From NCBI GenBank assembly GCA_038230595.1, contig JBBRMY010000084.1, positions 1 through 11,841 of the forward strand: a DNA stretch of 11,841 nt. Direction: 5' to 3'. Each line of letters starts with the position of its first letter. Position 1 is the first letter of the stretch. Positions 1 through 6,498 of this stretch are shown here, piece by piece. The notes below the pieces were generated by a model that worked only from the letters and a program-made list of their open reading frames with translations, searched no databases and was not told the DNA's origin. The translations under genes were made by a program, and so were the position numbers. The stretch comes from JBBRMY01 sp038230595. GTDB taxonomy: Bacteria; Bacteroidota; Ignavibacteria; Tepidaquicellales; Tepidaquicellaceae.

Positions 1-620
1 AGTTCGGAATGTCCACTACAGCTTTGGTAACAGATGTAATATCTTTCGATTTGTATTGGGATAAAGATAAAAATGGAATTGTAAACGCTGGTGACAAAAA
101 ATTAAAAAGCATTCCATATACAACTGGTCCGCTGACATTTGATTCGCTTAAATTTAAGTTCCTGGATACAGCAAGAAATTTGCTGCTTGTTGCAAGAACA
201 ACTGCTCTGGCATCCGGATCGAAGACAGTTAATCTTGGACTTACTGATACAAACCAGGTAACAGCTTATTATACAACAACAGCAATGCCGACCAATTTTC
301 CATTAGGAACTGTAACAGGAATTGGAAATAATAATATTAATCCTATTTCGTATGTTCTTTCACAGAACTATCCGAATCCGTTCAATCCGTCTACAATTAT
401 CGCCTATCAGGTTGCAAAAAATTCATTCGTAACTATAAAGATATTTGATATGTTAGGAAAAGAAGTTACCACACTTGTTAACGGATTAAAAACTGCCGGA
501 AATTACCAGGTAGAATTTGATACGAGAGATAACAATGTCGCATCCGGTATCTATTATTATAAAATGGAAGTGAAGGATCAGAATTTTACTGATATAAAGA
601 AGATGATATTGATAAAGTGA
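1..620 (+). CDS. C-terminal part of a secreted protein with T9SS type A sorting domain (5' end outside window)
   Basis: The reading frame is already open at base 3 (ttc gga before the first ATG at base 9), so this is the tail of a larger gene and the ATG at 9 is probably internal. The first ~110 visible residues are a beta-rich stretch with a short Asp-rich segment (WDKDKNGIVNAGDKK) that resembles a dockerin/EF-hand-like calcium loop. From about base 340 the protein has a classic sorting domain: SQNYPNPFNPS, then IKIFDMLGKEVTTLVNG, then SGIYYYKMEV and a basic end KKMILIK. In Bacteroidota this domain directs Sec-exported proteins through T9SS to the surface or medium, usually with removal of the domain. 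The function of the mature protein cannot be told from what is visible. The stop codon (618-620) is the first base triplet of a strong hairpin. Confidence 0.9.
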   Translation, partial: FGMSTTALVTDVISFDLYWDKDKNGIVNAGDKKLKSIPYTTGPLTFDSLKFKFLDTARNLLLVARTTALASGSKTVNLGLTDTNQVTAYYTTTAMPTNFPLGTVTGIGNNNINPISYVLSQNYPNPFNPSTIIAYQVAKNSFVTIKIFDMLGKEVTTLVNGLKTAGNYQVEFDTRDNNVASGIYYYKMEVKDQNFTDIKKMILIK

Positions 621-650
621 CAATTAATCTGCTCCGCAGATTAATTGTCA
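618..650 (+). terminator. Long perfect hairpin overlapping the stop codon, likely 3' processing or termination structure
   Basis: Bases 618-632 pair perfectly with 636-650 (15 bp, loop tcc), and the TGA stop codon forms the first three bases of the stem. There is no T-tract directly after it, so it is not a textbook intrinsic terminator. It may protect the 3' end of the mRNA, or act together with the next hairpin at 651-673. Confidence 0.6.
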
Positions 651-676
651 TCCCCGAATGCTTTTATCGGGGATCC
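647..676. repeat. Intergenic hairpin repeat, atccccgaa type, copy 1
   Basis: The stem tccccga (651-657) pairs with tcgggga (667-673) around a loop containing cttttat. The 30-base unit, beginning gtcatccc and ending ggatcc, recurs at 3874-3903 in the same orientation with one mismatch (c at 661, t in the other copy). It overlaps the last four bases of the preceding hairpin. It looks like a dispersed non-coding element rather than a gene part. Confidence 0.85.
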
Positions 677-685
677 CGAACAATT

Positions 686-710
686 CGTACGGACAGGTCG
701 CGACCTGTCC
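686..710. repeat. ggacaggtc palindrome, copy 1
   Basis: The flank cgtac is followed by a 20-bp perfect palindrome at 691-710 with arms ggacaggtc/gacctgtcc and centre gc. Three copies occur within 170 bases. The arms are invariant and only the second base of the central dinucleotide differs. Confidence 0.88.
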
Positions 711-731
711 TTACAGAAAACAGATATGATA

Positions 732-756
732 CGTACGGACAGGTCGTGACCTGTCC
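732..756. repeat. ggacaggtc palindrome, copy 2
   Basis: Same cgtac flank and identical 9-bp arms as the copy at 686-710, here with centre gt (palindrome 737-756). It starts 46 bases after copy 1. The bases before the flank (gata) differ from copy 1, so the shared unit is about 25 bases. Confidence 0.88.
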
Positions 757-785
757 ATACTGAAAATAAAAGAATATAAATATTC

Positions 786-814
786 ATGCGGGCATCATAA
801 ATGATGCCCCTACG
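786..814. repeat. gcgggcatcat hairpin repeat, copy 1
   Basis: The arms gggcatcat (790-798) and atgatgccc (801-809) pair perfectly around aa and are followed by ctacg. The complete 29-base unit is found again, identical, at 4017-4045 in the same orientation on the other side of the protease gene. Perfect identity over a non-coding 29-mer indicates recent spread or strong constraint. Confidence 0.88.
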
Positions 815-829
815 GATTCCGAAATAATA

Positions 830-854
830 CGTACGGACAGGTCGAGACCTGTCC
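830..854. repeat. ggacaggtc palindrome, copy 3
   Basis: Flank cgtac plus the 9-bp arms with centre ga (palindrome 835-854). Similarity with copy 1 extends further upstream: ggat(c/t)ccgaa(c/t)aat precedes both this copy (from 814) and copy 1 (from 671), so these two share about 40 bases. It lies about 50 bases before the protease start codon, so it would be near the promoter or in the 5' leader. Confidence 0.88.
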
Positions 855-905
855 ACTAAAAAACAAAATTCAAAAAACAATATTCAACCAATAAACCAAA
901 TCAAT

Positions 906-3848
906 ATGAAGATGACTACCCTCAAAAAGAACTTGATGGGAATTACCTTACTTCTTGCAGTTGTGACATTCTTTTCCTTTGGAACAAGAAATAATGATCA
1001 GCCTGTTAAAGTAAAATATTTCAAGATGCCGGAAAGTATCACGGCAATTGATTATACCCCAAACGTAATTGTATTTAAGCTAAAAGAAGAATTCAGATCA
1101 GTCGCTTCGAACAATGCGATCAATAATTCTTCATTATTAGCTTCGCTTGATTATTTAGGAGCATCTTCAGTTGAAAAGAAATTTATCGGCGAGCAAAAGC
1201 CTGCCACTGAAAAAAATTCATGGGGGGCTGAGTACGCAGATCTTTCCCTTATCTACCAGACAAAGTACAGTAAGAACATATCAATGGAAGATGCAGTGAA
1301 TCAGGTCTATTCATCAGGTACAGTTGAATATGCATATCCTCATTACATTCAGAAATTATGCTTTACACCAAACGACCCGCAGCTTGGCAGCCAGTATGCT
1401 ATTAATAAAGTACAATGCCCAGCAGGTTGGGATATACAGCAGGGAGATACGAATGTTGTTGTAGCGATCGTTGATTCAGGAACAGACTGGGATCATCCGG
1501 ATCTTGCAGCGAATTTAAAAATGAATTATGCAGACCCTATAGACGGAATTGATAATGACGGAGACGGATATATTGATAATTTCAGAGGATGGGATCTTGG
1601 CGGAGCGGATTATGCCAATGTAGTTGGTGATAACAATCCTATGATCATGGGTGCAAATAATAATCACGGATCACACGTTTCAGGCGATGCCTGCGCTGTT
1701 ACAAATAACGGAATCGGTGTCGCAGGACCAGGCTTTAAATGTAAATTTCTTGCAGTAAAATGCGCTGCTGATAATGACACAAGAGGACCCGGCGGTGAAG
1801 GATATATAATTACAGGTTACGAAGGAATTCAATATGCTGCAAACCATGGCGCAAATATAATTAACTGCTCATGGGGCGGATCAGGCGGAAGCCAGTTTGA
1901 GCAAGATATTATTACTTATGCTTCTATAAATAAAAACGCAGTTGTTGTTTGCGCCGCAGGAAATAACGGAGCAAATGAAATATTCTATCCGGCAGGTTTC
2001 AAATATGTTTTAGGAGTTGGAGCAACAACATCTACTGATGCAAAAGCAAGCTTTTCAAATTATGGTCCGGTAGTTGACGTATGCGCTCCGGGAAATGGAA
2101 TTATAAGTACATTATGGGATAACGGTTATGCAAACTTCAGCGGTACATCAATGGCTTCACCAATTGCCTGCGGAGTTGCAGCAATTATTAAATCACAATT
2201 CCCGGCTTATAACGGATTACAGGTTGGTGAAAAATTAAGAATGACATGCGATAATATTGATGCTTTAAATCCATCTTATGCAGGCTTACTCGGAAGAGGA
2301 AGAATTAATATGCTTAGAGGATTGACAATAAGTTCACCATCTGTCAGAATTCAATCAACAGTAGTCACTGATAATAATAACAATGTACCTCAGCCAAATG
2401 ATACATTGAGAATAAGAGGAACATTCGTAAACTATCTTGATCCTACAGTAAATTGTACAGCCGTTCTTACAACAACGTCAACTGCTGTTACGATCTTAAA
2501 TGGAAATGCAACACTTGGGGCTATCGGAACTTTAGGAACTGCAAACAATAATGCAAATCCATTCTTAGTAAGAGTAAATGCGACTGCTCCTTCAAATACT
2601 AAAGCAACATTTAAAATAACTTTTACTGATGGTACTTATTCTGACTTTGATCAGTTTACAGTTGTGATAAATCCTGCTTATTTTGATATGAACATTAATA
2701 AGATTGCAACAACACTCAACGGAACAGGATTAATAGGATACAATGATTTCTCAACAAACTTACAGGGAATAGGATTTTTATATAATAATGCACCGGGAAC
2801 GCTTTCTTATGAAGCCGGAATTATAGCAGGGTATTCAACTTCAAAAATGGTTAACAATGTAAGAGGTGCTTTAAATAACGGCGCAGTTCAGGATGCAGAT
2901 TTTGTAAATGTTCTTCCATTCCAGATCACTCAGCCGGGTGTAGTTTCAAATCAGGATGGTAACTGTCAATTCACAGATGCAAACGGCGGAGCTTCAACAG
3001 TAGGGCTTGATATTAAGGAAGCCGCTTACGAATGGAATGATGCTGCGAATGATGATTACATTATTATGAGATACAGAATTAAGAATACAACTGCCGCCAC
3101 TATATCAAATTTTTATATGGGTATTTATGATGACTGGGATATTGGAACTGGCGGAGCAAACAACAAAGCAAATTATGATGCCGTTAATAAGATTGGATAT
3201 GTTTACAGATCGGATAATGTTCCGACAACATATACAGGAATGACTCTTTTATCGCCGGGAACACCTACTTGGTGGGCAATAGATAATGATAATACTCTAG
3301 CAGGAAATCCATTTGGTGTATATGACGGATTTACTGATGCGGAAAAATTTCAGTCTATATCCAGCGGTATAGGTCGAACCGCAGCAGGAGTAGCAGGTAC
3401 AGGCTCAGACGTTTCAGCATCTTACGGCAGCGGACCATATACAATTGCTCCGGGTCAAGAGATCATAATTGCTTATGCATTAGTAGCAGCTGATAATTTA
3501 GTTAATCTTCAGATAAATGCAAATAATGCAAAGATAAAATATAATACGGTTCTTGGAATCAATACTTTTGATCCATTACTACCATCTAAATATTCTTTAT
3601 CACAGAACTTTCCGAATCCATTCAATCCGACAACAAATATTAATTTCTCTTTAGTGAAGAGCGGATTTACTTCTTTAAAGGTATATGATATGCTTGGAAA
3701 AGAAGTTGCTACATTAGTAAATGGAATTCAGCAAGCCGGAAGTTATTCATATAGCTTTGATGCAAGCAAGCTTTCAAGCGGAGTTTATTATTACAAGCTT
3801 GAATCCTCTGACTTCGCAGACACTAAGCGAATGATGCTTGTGAAGTAG
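906..3848 (+). CDS. Secreted subtilisin-like (S8) serine protease with T9SS sorting domain
   Basis: This 980-residue endopeptidase is expected to be exported by Sec and then T9SS. Residues 1-27 are a signal peptide (KK, then GITLLLAVVTFFSF). About 45-150 form an inhibitor-like propeptide. The S8 catalytic domain spans about 155-470. The triad is intact: Asp190 in AIVDSGTDWDHPD, His254 in NHGSHVSG, and Ser415 in FSGTSMASP, with oxyanion Asn353 in AAGNNG. An acidic DNDGDGYID loop at 216-224 resembles calcium-site inserts of related secreted subtilases. Residues ~480-890 are beta-rich domains without a recognised catalytic role, the first reminiscent of CARDB/Ig-like modules. Residues ~890-980 are a canonical sorting domain (SQNFPNPFNPTT ... 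KRMMLVK). The start has no Shine-Dalgarno motif and follows an A-rich leader; a second in-frame ATG lies two codons on. The gene stands alone between repeat islands. The substrate is unknown; nutrient proteolysis is the simplest guess. Confidence 0.96.
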   Translation: MKMTTLKKNLMGITLLLAVVTFFSFGTRNNDQPVKVKYFKMPESITAIDYTPNVIVFKLKEEFRSVASNNAINNSSLLASLDYLGASSVEKKFIGEQKPATEKNSWGAEYADLSLIYQTKYSKNISMEDAVNQVYSSGTVEYAYPHYIQKLCFTPNDPQLGSQYAINKVQCPAGWDIQQGDTNVVVAIVDSGTDWDHPDLAANLKMNYADPIDGIDNDGDGYIDNFRGWDLGGADYANVVGDNNPMIMGANNNHGSHVSGDACAVTNNGIGVAGPGFKCKFLAVKCAADNDTRGPGGEGYIITGYEGIQYAANHGANIINCSWGGSGGSQFEQDIITYASINKNAVVVCAAGNNGANEIFYPAGFKYVLGVGATTSTDAKASFSNYGPVVDVCAPGNGIISTLWDNGYANFSGTSMASPIACGVAAIIKSQFPAYNGLQVGEKLRMTCDNIDALNPSYAGLLGRGRINMLRGLTISSPSVRIQSTVVTDNNNNVPQPNDTLRIRGTFVNYLDPTVNCTAVLTTTSTAVTILNGNATLGAIGTLGTANNNANPFLVRVNATAPSNTKATFKITFTDGTYSDFDQFTVVINPAYFDMNINKIATTLNGTGLIGYNDFSTNLQGIGFLYNNAPGTLSYEAGIIAGYSTSKMVNNVRGALNNGAVQDADFVNVLPFQITQPGVVSNQDGNCQFTDANGGASTVGLDIKEAAYEWNDAANDDYIIMRYRIKNTTAATISNFYMGIYDDWDIGTGGANNKANYDAVNKIGYVYRSDNVPTTYTGMTLLSPGTPTWWAIDNDNTLAGNPFGVYDGFTDAEKFQSISSGIGRTAAGVAGTGSDVSASYGSGPYTIAPGQEIIIAYALVAADNLVNLQINANNAKIKYNTVLGINTFDPLLPSKYSLSQNFPNPFNPTTNINFSLVKSGFTSLKVYDMLGKEVATLVNGIQQAGSYSYSFDASKLSSGVYYYKLESSDFADTKRMMLVK

Positions 3849-3873
3849 TGTTTAATTTCGAATGCAAATAAAC

Positions 3874-3903
3874 GTCATCCCCGAATGTTTTTATCGGGGA
3901 TCC
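3874..3903. repeat. Intergenic hairpin repeat, atccccgaa type, copy 2
   Basis: Matches the unit at 647-676 at 29 of 30 positions and in the same orientation. The stem is tccccga/tcgggga. It lies 25 bases after the protease stop codon, just as the first copy lies right after the stop of the preceding gene. Confidence 0.87.
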
Positions 3904-3917
3904 ATTATATCAGCGAC

Positions 3918-3949
3918 AAAAAAGCGCCGGCAAAACCGGCGCTTTTTTT
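3918..3949. terminator. Bidirectional intrinsic terminator after the protease gene
   Basis: aaaaaagcgccgg (3918-3930) pairs with ccggcgctttttt (3936-3948) around a five-base loop, caaaa. The GC-rich stem core and flanking A- and T-tracts make it functional on either strand. It is the likely terminator of the protease transcript and a backstop for transcripts arriving from the aquaporin side. Confidence 0.92.
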
Positions 3950-3960
3950 ATTTTACTTCC

Positions 3961-4006
3961 GCTGTTGGTGTTGCTCAAATCCGCTGTTGGTGTTTTCACC
4001 AACAGC
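3961..4006. repeat. gctgttggtg repeat: half copy followed by complete hairpin
   Basis: A left arm gctgttggtg at 3961-3970 is followed by unrelated sequence. The same arm recurs at 3983-3992 with its perfect partner caccaacagc at 3997-4006 around tttt, giving a 10-bp stem. The first copy looks truncated, as if half the hairpin had been lost or never copied. Confidence 0.8.
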
Positions 4007-4016
4007 CACCATAAGG

Positions 4017-4045
4017 ATGCGGGCATCATAAATGATGCCCCTACG
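4017..4045. repeat. gcgggcatcat hairpin repeat, copy 2
   Basis: Identical over 29 bases to the unit at 786-814, same orientation, with arms gggcatcat/atgatgccc and the 3' ctacg flank. It is inserted between two members of the gctgttggtg hairpin family. Confidence 0.88.
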
Positions 4046-4051
4046 TATCTT

Positions 4052-4079
4052 CCGCTGCAGGTGTTTTCACCAACTGCGG
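4052..4079. repeat. Diverged gctgcaggtg hairpin
   Basis: Related to the hairpin at 3983-4006: it keeps the ggtgttttcacc core but has changed arm sequence (ccgctgca and aactgcgg), leaving an imperfect stem with three mismatched positions. It appears to be an ageing member of the same family. Confidence 0.65.
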
Positions 4080-4100
4080 GGGTGTTGTTAGGACTCTGGA

Positions 4101-4123
4101 CCCCCGATGGAAACATTCGGGGG
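4101..4123. repeat. Inverted, diverged ccccgaatg hairpin
   Basis: The arms cccccga (4101-4107) and tcggggg (4117-4123) pair. Read on the minus strand the element contains ccgaatgttt followed by catcgggg, matching the core of the repeats at 647-676 and 3874-3903. It is therefore a likely third copy in opposite orientation. Confidence 0.6.
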
Positions 4124-4154
4124 AATGTAACAGCGGGGTGTCAGGGGAGTACAT

Positions 4155-4183
4155 AAAAAAAGCAGCCGAATGGCTGCTTTTTT
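4155..4183. terminator. Bidirectional intrinsic terminator downstream of the aquaporin gene
   Basis: aaaaaagcagcc (4156-4167) pairs with ggctgctttttt (4172-4183) around gaat. The A-tract on the left becomes a U-tract for minus-strand transcription, so this probably ends the ftsX-bcp-aquaporin transcript, about 60 bases past the aquaporin stop codon. It would also stop plus-strand read-through. Confidence 0.9.
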
Positions 4184-4196
4184 AAAATGTATTCCT

Positions 4197-4220
4197 GAGA
4201 CGCAAGTATGCGTCTCTACA
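4197..4220. repeat. gagacgca hairpin with 3' taca flank
   Basis: gagacgca (4197-4204) pairs with tgcgtctc (4209-4216) around agta and is followed by taca. The architecture, a short perfect stem then tac, resembles the gcgggcatcat element (followed by ctac) although the arm sequence is unrelated. Confidence 0.7.
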
Positions 4221-4244
4221 AGAAATTTATTTTGTTAATATTCT

Positions 4245-4898
4245 TTACATATTTCTGTTGAAATCCTCAGTAGGGTTCATAACTCGAAAAGCAAAAGCAG
4301 CAATCGTTGCACCTATAGAAGGACCGGCGATGTAGAAGCCAACGTTTTCTATATGTCCGTTTCCGGAAATAAAGCTGATCAGTAATGGAGCAACTCCAAC
4401 TGCAGGATTATAAGCGCCGCCTGAAATACTTCCGCCTGCTATAGCTGCAGCAAACACTGTAAAGCCGATAGCCAGACCGTAATAACTATTACCGGCGGCA
4501 GCTTTTGTGGTTGCAACATTCAGAATAACAGTTGCCAAAGCAAATGTGAATAGAATTTCAATTAGGAAAGCTTTTATAAATCCATAATCAGCAGTAGGTG
4601 AAGGAATAAATACTTTTCCGGAAATATAGTTTACCATAAGAGAAGCAACAAGAGCTCCAAGCATCTGAGCGATCCAGTATATCACCATATTCTTTGCATT
4701 AATTCTTCCCCGGATAAATATTGCAAGGGTTATTGCAGGATTATAATGTGCGCCGGAAATATTTCCTCCCATGTAGATCATACCCATTAGGACAGAAGCT
4801 ATGGCGAGGGCAGCAAAAGGGTTAGCGAGATTTACAGTTAAGCCTATGACGAAAACAAGAAAGAAGGTCCCGATAAATTCGGTAAGGTACTTGTTCAT
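4245..4898 (-). CDS. Aquaporin / MIP-family channel
   Basis: This 217-residue inner-membrane channel has six hydrophobic helices and two half-helix loops, the normal length for a bacterial aquaporin. Both pore motifs are present: SGAHYNPAITLA (NPA at 53-55) and SGGAYNPAVGVAP (NPA at 164-166). The N-terminus EFIGTFFLVF is typical of the family. Position 167, right after the second NPA, is Val, where nearly all characterised aquaporins and glycerol facilitators have the Arg of the aromatic/arginine selectivity filter, so the pore may be wider or less selective. Water versus small-solute transport cannot be decided from the sequence. It is the last gene of the minus-strand block, 46 bases after the peroxiredoxin gene. 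Transport of hydrogen peroxide would suit that neighbour but is only inference. No Shine-Dalgarno motif precedes the ATG. Confidence 0.93.
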   Translation of the reverse strand: MNKYLTEFIGTFFLVFVIGLTVNLANPFAALAIASVLMGMIYMGGNISGAHYNPAITLAIFIRGRINAKNMVIYWIAQMLGALVASLMVNYISGKVFIPSPTADYGFIKAFLIEILFTFALATVILNVATTKAAAGNSYYGLAIGFTVFAAAIAGGSISGGAYNPAVGVAPLLISFISGNGHIENVGFYIAGPSIGATIAAFAFRVMNPTEDFNRNM

Positions 4899-4944
4899 TT
4901 TTTTAGTTTAGGTTATTGAAAGTATAAATGATGAAGGTAAAATA

Positions 4945-5397
4945 CTAAATTTTTTGTAAAACTTCCTGAACATGATCCGGAACTTTTACTTTTTCAAAAA
5001 CTTCTTTTATTATTCCTTTTTCATCAATAATAAAAGTTGTTCTTTCAACACCCATATACTTTTTACCATACATGCTTTTTTCTTTCCAGACATCGTAATC
5101 TTTTATCATCTGAAGCGATTCATCACTCAGAAGAGGAAAAGGAAGATCAAATTTTTCTTTGAACTTAACGTGGGACTTAACACTGTCCTTACTAATTCCA
5201 AGGATTACTGTATTATTATTTTCAAACTGCTTAATGTTATCACGGAAATCGCACGATTCTGCTGTGCATCCGGAAGTATCGTCTTTGGGGTAAAAATACA
5301 GAACTACTTTTTTCCCTTTCAGACTTTTAAGAGAAACTTCTTTGCCTTCATCATTTAAAACTGAGAAATCTGGAGCTTTATCACCGGCTTTTAACAT
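4945..5397 (-). CDS. bcp: Thioredoxin-dependent peroxiredoxin, Bcp/PrxQ type
   Basis: This 150-residue cytoplasmic thiol peroxidase reduces hydrogen peroxide and organic hydroperoxides with electrons from thioredoxin. The full thioredoxin-fold peroxiredoxin domain is present: GDKAPDF at the N-terminus, VVLYFYPKDDTSGCTAESCDFRD containing peroxidatic Cys44 and resolving Cys49 (the C-x4-C arrangement of PrxQ), and Arg119 in ERTTFIID, which completes the active site. The usual TPGC reads TSGC, a common variant. Length and ends agree with the family. It lies 14 bases after ftsX and 46 before the aquaporin gene on the same strand, so the three are probably one transcript. Its start is an ATG after an AT-rich leader without a Shine-Dalgarno motif. 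Confidence 0.96.
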   Translation of the reverse strand: MLKAGDKAPDFSVLNDEGKEVSLKSLKGKKVVLYFYPKDDTSGCTAESCDFRDNIKQFENNNTVILGISKDSVKSHVKFKEKFDLPFPLLSDESLQMIKDYDVWKEKSMYGKKYMGVERTTFIIDEKGIIKEVFEKVKVPDHVQEVLQKI

Positions 5398-5411
5398 AAA
5401 ATTATTTTTTA

Positions 5412-6284
5412 TTAATTATCAAATTTAAGAAATCTTCTTACTGAAATTGCGCTGCCTGATACACCTAACAGTATTCCAAGAATTATAAGTAAAATAAAAT
5501 ACGCGGGACCGAAAACTTCAATACTGATACTTGACTGAGCGAATTTTCTTGTAAAATATTCAAAGATACCATAGAGGATGACTACTGCAATAATACCTCC
5601 GAGCAGCCCCTGAATAAATCCTTCTATTAAAAAAGGGGAGCGGATATATGGTCTGGTTGCACCAAGAAGCTTCAGAGTATTGATCAGCTTTACCTTTGAA
5701 GAAATTACAAGGCGTATTGTATTGGAGACCAGAAAAATTGAGGATAAAGTTATTATAACAAGTATGACTAAATTAAGGAATAAAATACCGGAAGTGCTCT
5801 TTTCAATAATCTCAAGATTTTTCTGAGGATAAACAATGTCTGTTATGTACATCTGCTCAGCGATCTGTTTCTTAATTTTCTCGATCTTTTCAATAGTTTT
5901 ATATTCTTCATAGACTGTTATTTTAAAAGAAGCGGGCAGGGGATTAGTTTCAAAGAGTTCCAGCATTTCCTTGCCATAATCTTTTTCAAAGATCTTTGCT
6001 GCTTCTTCTTTTGAGATAAAGTTTACCTGCTTAACGCCGCCGATACGCTTTATCTTTTCTTTTAAGGAATCAAGCTCATTGATATTGTATCCGTCTTGAA
6101 TAAAAGCTTCCAGTTCTACCTTATCCTTGATGGACTTTGCAAGCTTGGTTGAACTGAGAGATAATGAAAAATATATAGCGATGATTATCAGTGATAACGT
6201 AATTGTAAAGATCGAAGCAAAAGTGGAAATTTTTGCTGAGCTGAAGCCGCGGAGTGATTCTTTTATAAGATAGGAATACTTCAA
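5412..6284 (-). CDS. ftsX: Cell-division permease-like protein FtsX
   Basis: This 290-residue inner-membrane protein pairs with the ATPase FtsE and couples ATP hydrolysis to activation of peptidoglycan hydrolases at the septum. Four membrane segments are visible near residues 21-43, 166-190, 222-243 and 261-281. A ~120-residue extracytoplasmic domain (44-165) lies between the first two, the FtsX topology. The signature VKLINTLKLLGATRPYIRSPFLIEG (198-222) is the conserved FtsX cytoplasmic loop and third-helix entry. The only usable start is TTG (6284-6282): no in-frame ATG occurs before residue 109, and an in-frame stop lies about 45 bases upstream. ftsE is not adjacent, so the partner must be encoded elsewhere. 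It is the first gene of the minus-strand block and likely brings the promoter, in the AT-rich gap to 6498. Confidence 0.93.
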   Translation of the reverse strand: MKYSYLIKESLRGFSSAKISTFASIFTITLSLIIIAIYFSLSLSSTKLAKSIKDKVELEAFIQDGYNINELDSLKEKIKRIGGVKQVNFISKEEAAKIFEKDYGKEMLELFETNPLPASFKITVYEEYKTIEKIEKIKKQIAEQMYITDIVYPQKNLEIIEKSTSGILFLNLVILVIITLSSIFLVSNTIRLVISSKVKLINTLKLLGATRPYIRSPFLIEGFIQGLLGGIIAVVILYGIFEYFTRKFAQSSISIEVFGPAYFILLIILGILLGVSGSAISVRRFLKFDN

Positions 6285-6498
6285 AAAATTATCAGAAAAA
6301 TTGAATTGAAATTTATTTTGTATGAAAGATTAAAATAGTAAAAATCACTTAGGTTTAATATGTTAATTTTATAGTTTATATAAACAAGTTATGCATTAAA
6401 ATTTTAATACAGATCATAATTATAATGCCTATGTACGAATTACGTTATTGAATATTAAATGTGCTGAATATAAATTCATTAAACATTCTTTGATTACT
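6285..6498. promoter_or_regulatory. Divergent AT-rich promoter region between ftsX and the 6499 gene
   Basis: About 210 very AT-rich bases separate two divergently transcribed genes, so promoters for both must lie here. The best plus-strand candidate is ttgaat (6448-6453) with tataaa (6469-6474), but the 15-base spacing is short and the match is weak. No clear Bacteroidota-type TAnnTTTG box is seen in a suitable place. No hairpin repeats occur here, unlike the other gene gaps. Confidence 0.4.

Larger units (their letters stand above)
3849..4244. other. Convergent intergenic region packed with hairpin repeats and two terminators
   Basis: About 400 bases without a gene separate the plus-strand protease from the minus-strand aquaporin gene. 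In order it holds an atccccgaa repeat, a bidirectional terminator, a truncated and then complete gctgttggtg hairpin, the gcgggcatcat repeat, a diverged gctgcaggtg hairpin, an inverted ccccga hairpin, a second bidirectional terminator and a gagacgca hairpin. Short open frames here run through the palindromes, lack homology-like features and are not credible genes. Confidence 0.85.

Noticed and set aside
686..854. Possible small CRISPR array from the three similar repeats
   Set aside because: The repeats are full palindromes, start-to-start distances are irregular (46 and 98 bases), another hairpin family lies between them, and no cas gene is present.
641..880. 79-codon minus-strand open frame across the first intergenic gap
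   Set aside because: It is a translation of the palindromic repeats themselves (the same RSRPVRT string appears twice) and has no protein-like features.
3910..4156. Overlapping small open frames on both strands in the convergent gap
   Set aside because: They run through terminators and hairpin repeats, lack start context and look like by-products of the palindromic sequence.
4972..5358. 128-codon plus-strand open frame
   Set aside because: It lies entirely antisense to the convincing peroxiredoxin gene and is Phe/Asn-rich low-complexity translation.
6448..6498. Upstream TTG start extending the C-x-C-H protein by 17 residues
   Set aside because: The extension would place charged, non-hydrophobic residues before the signal peptide; the ATG at 6499 gives a standard Sec signal.
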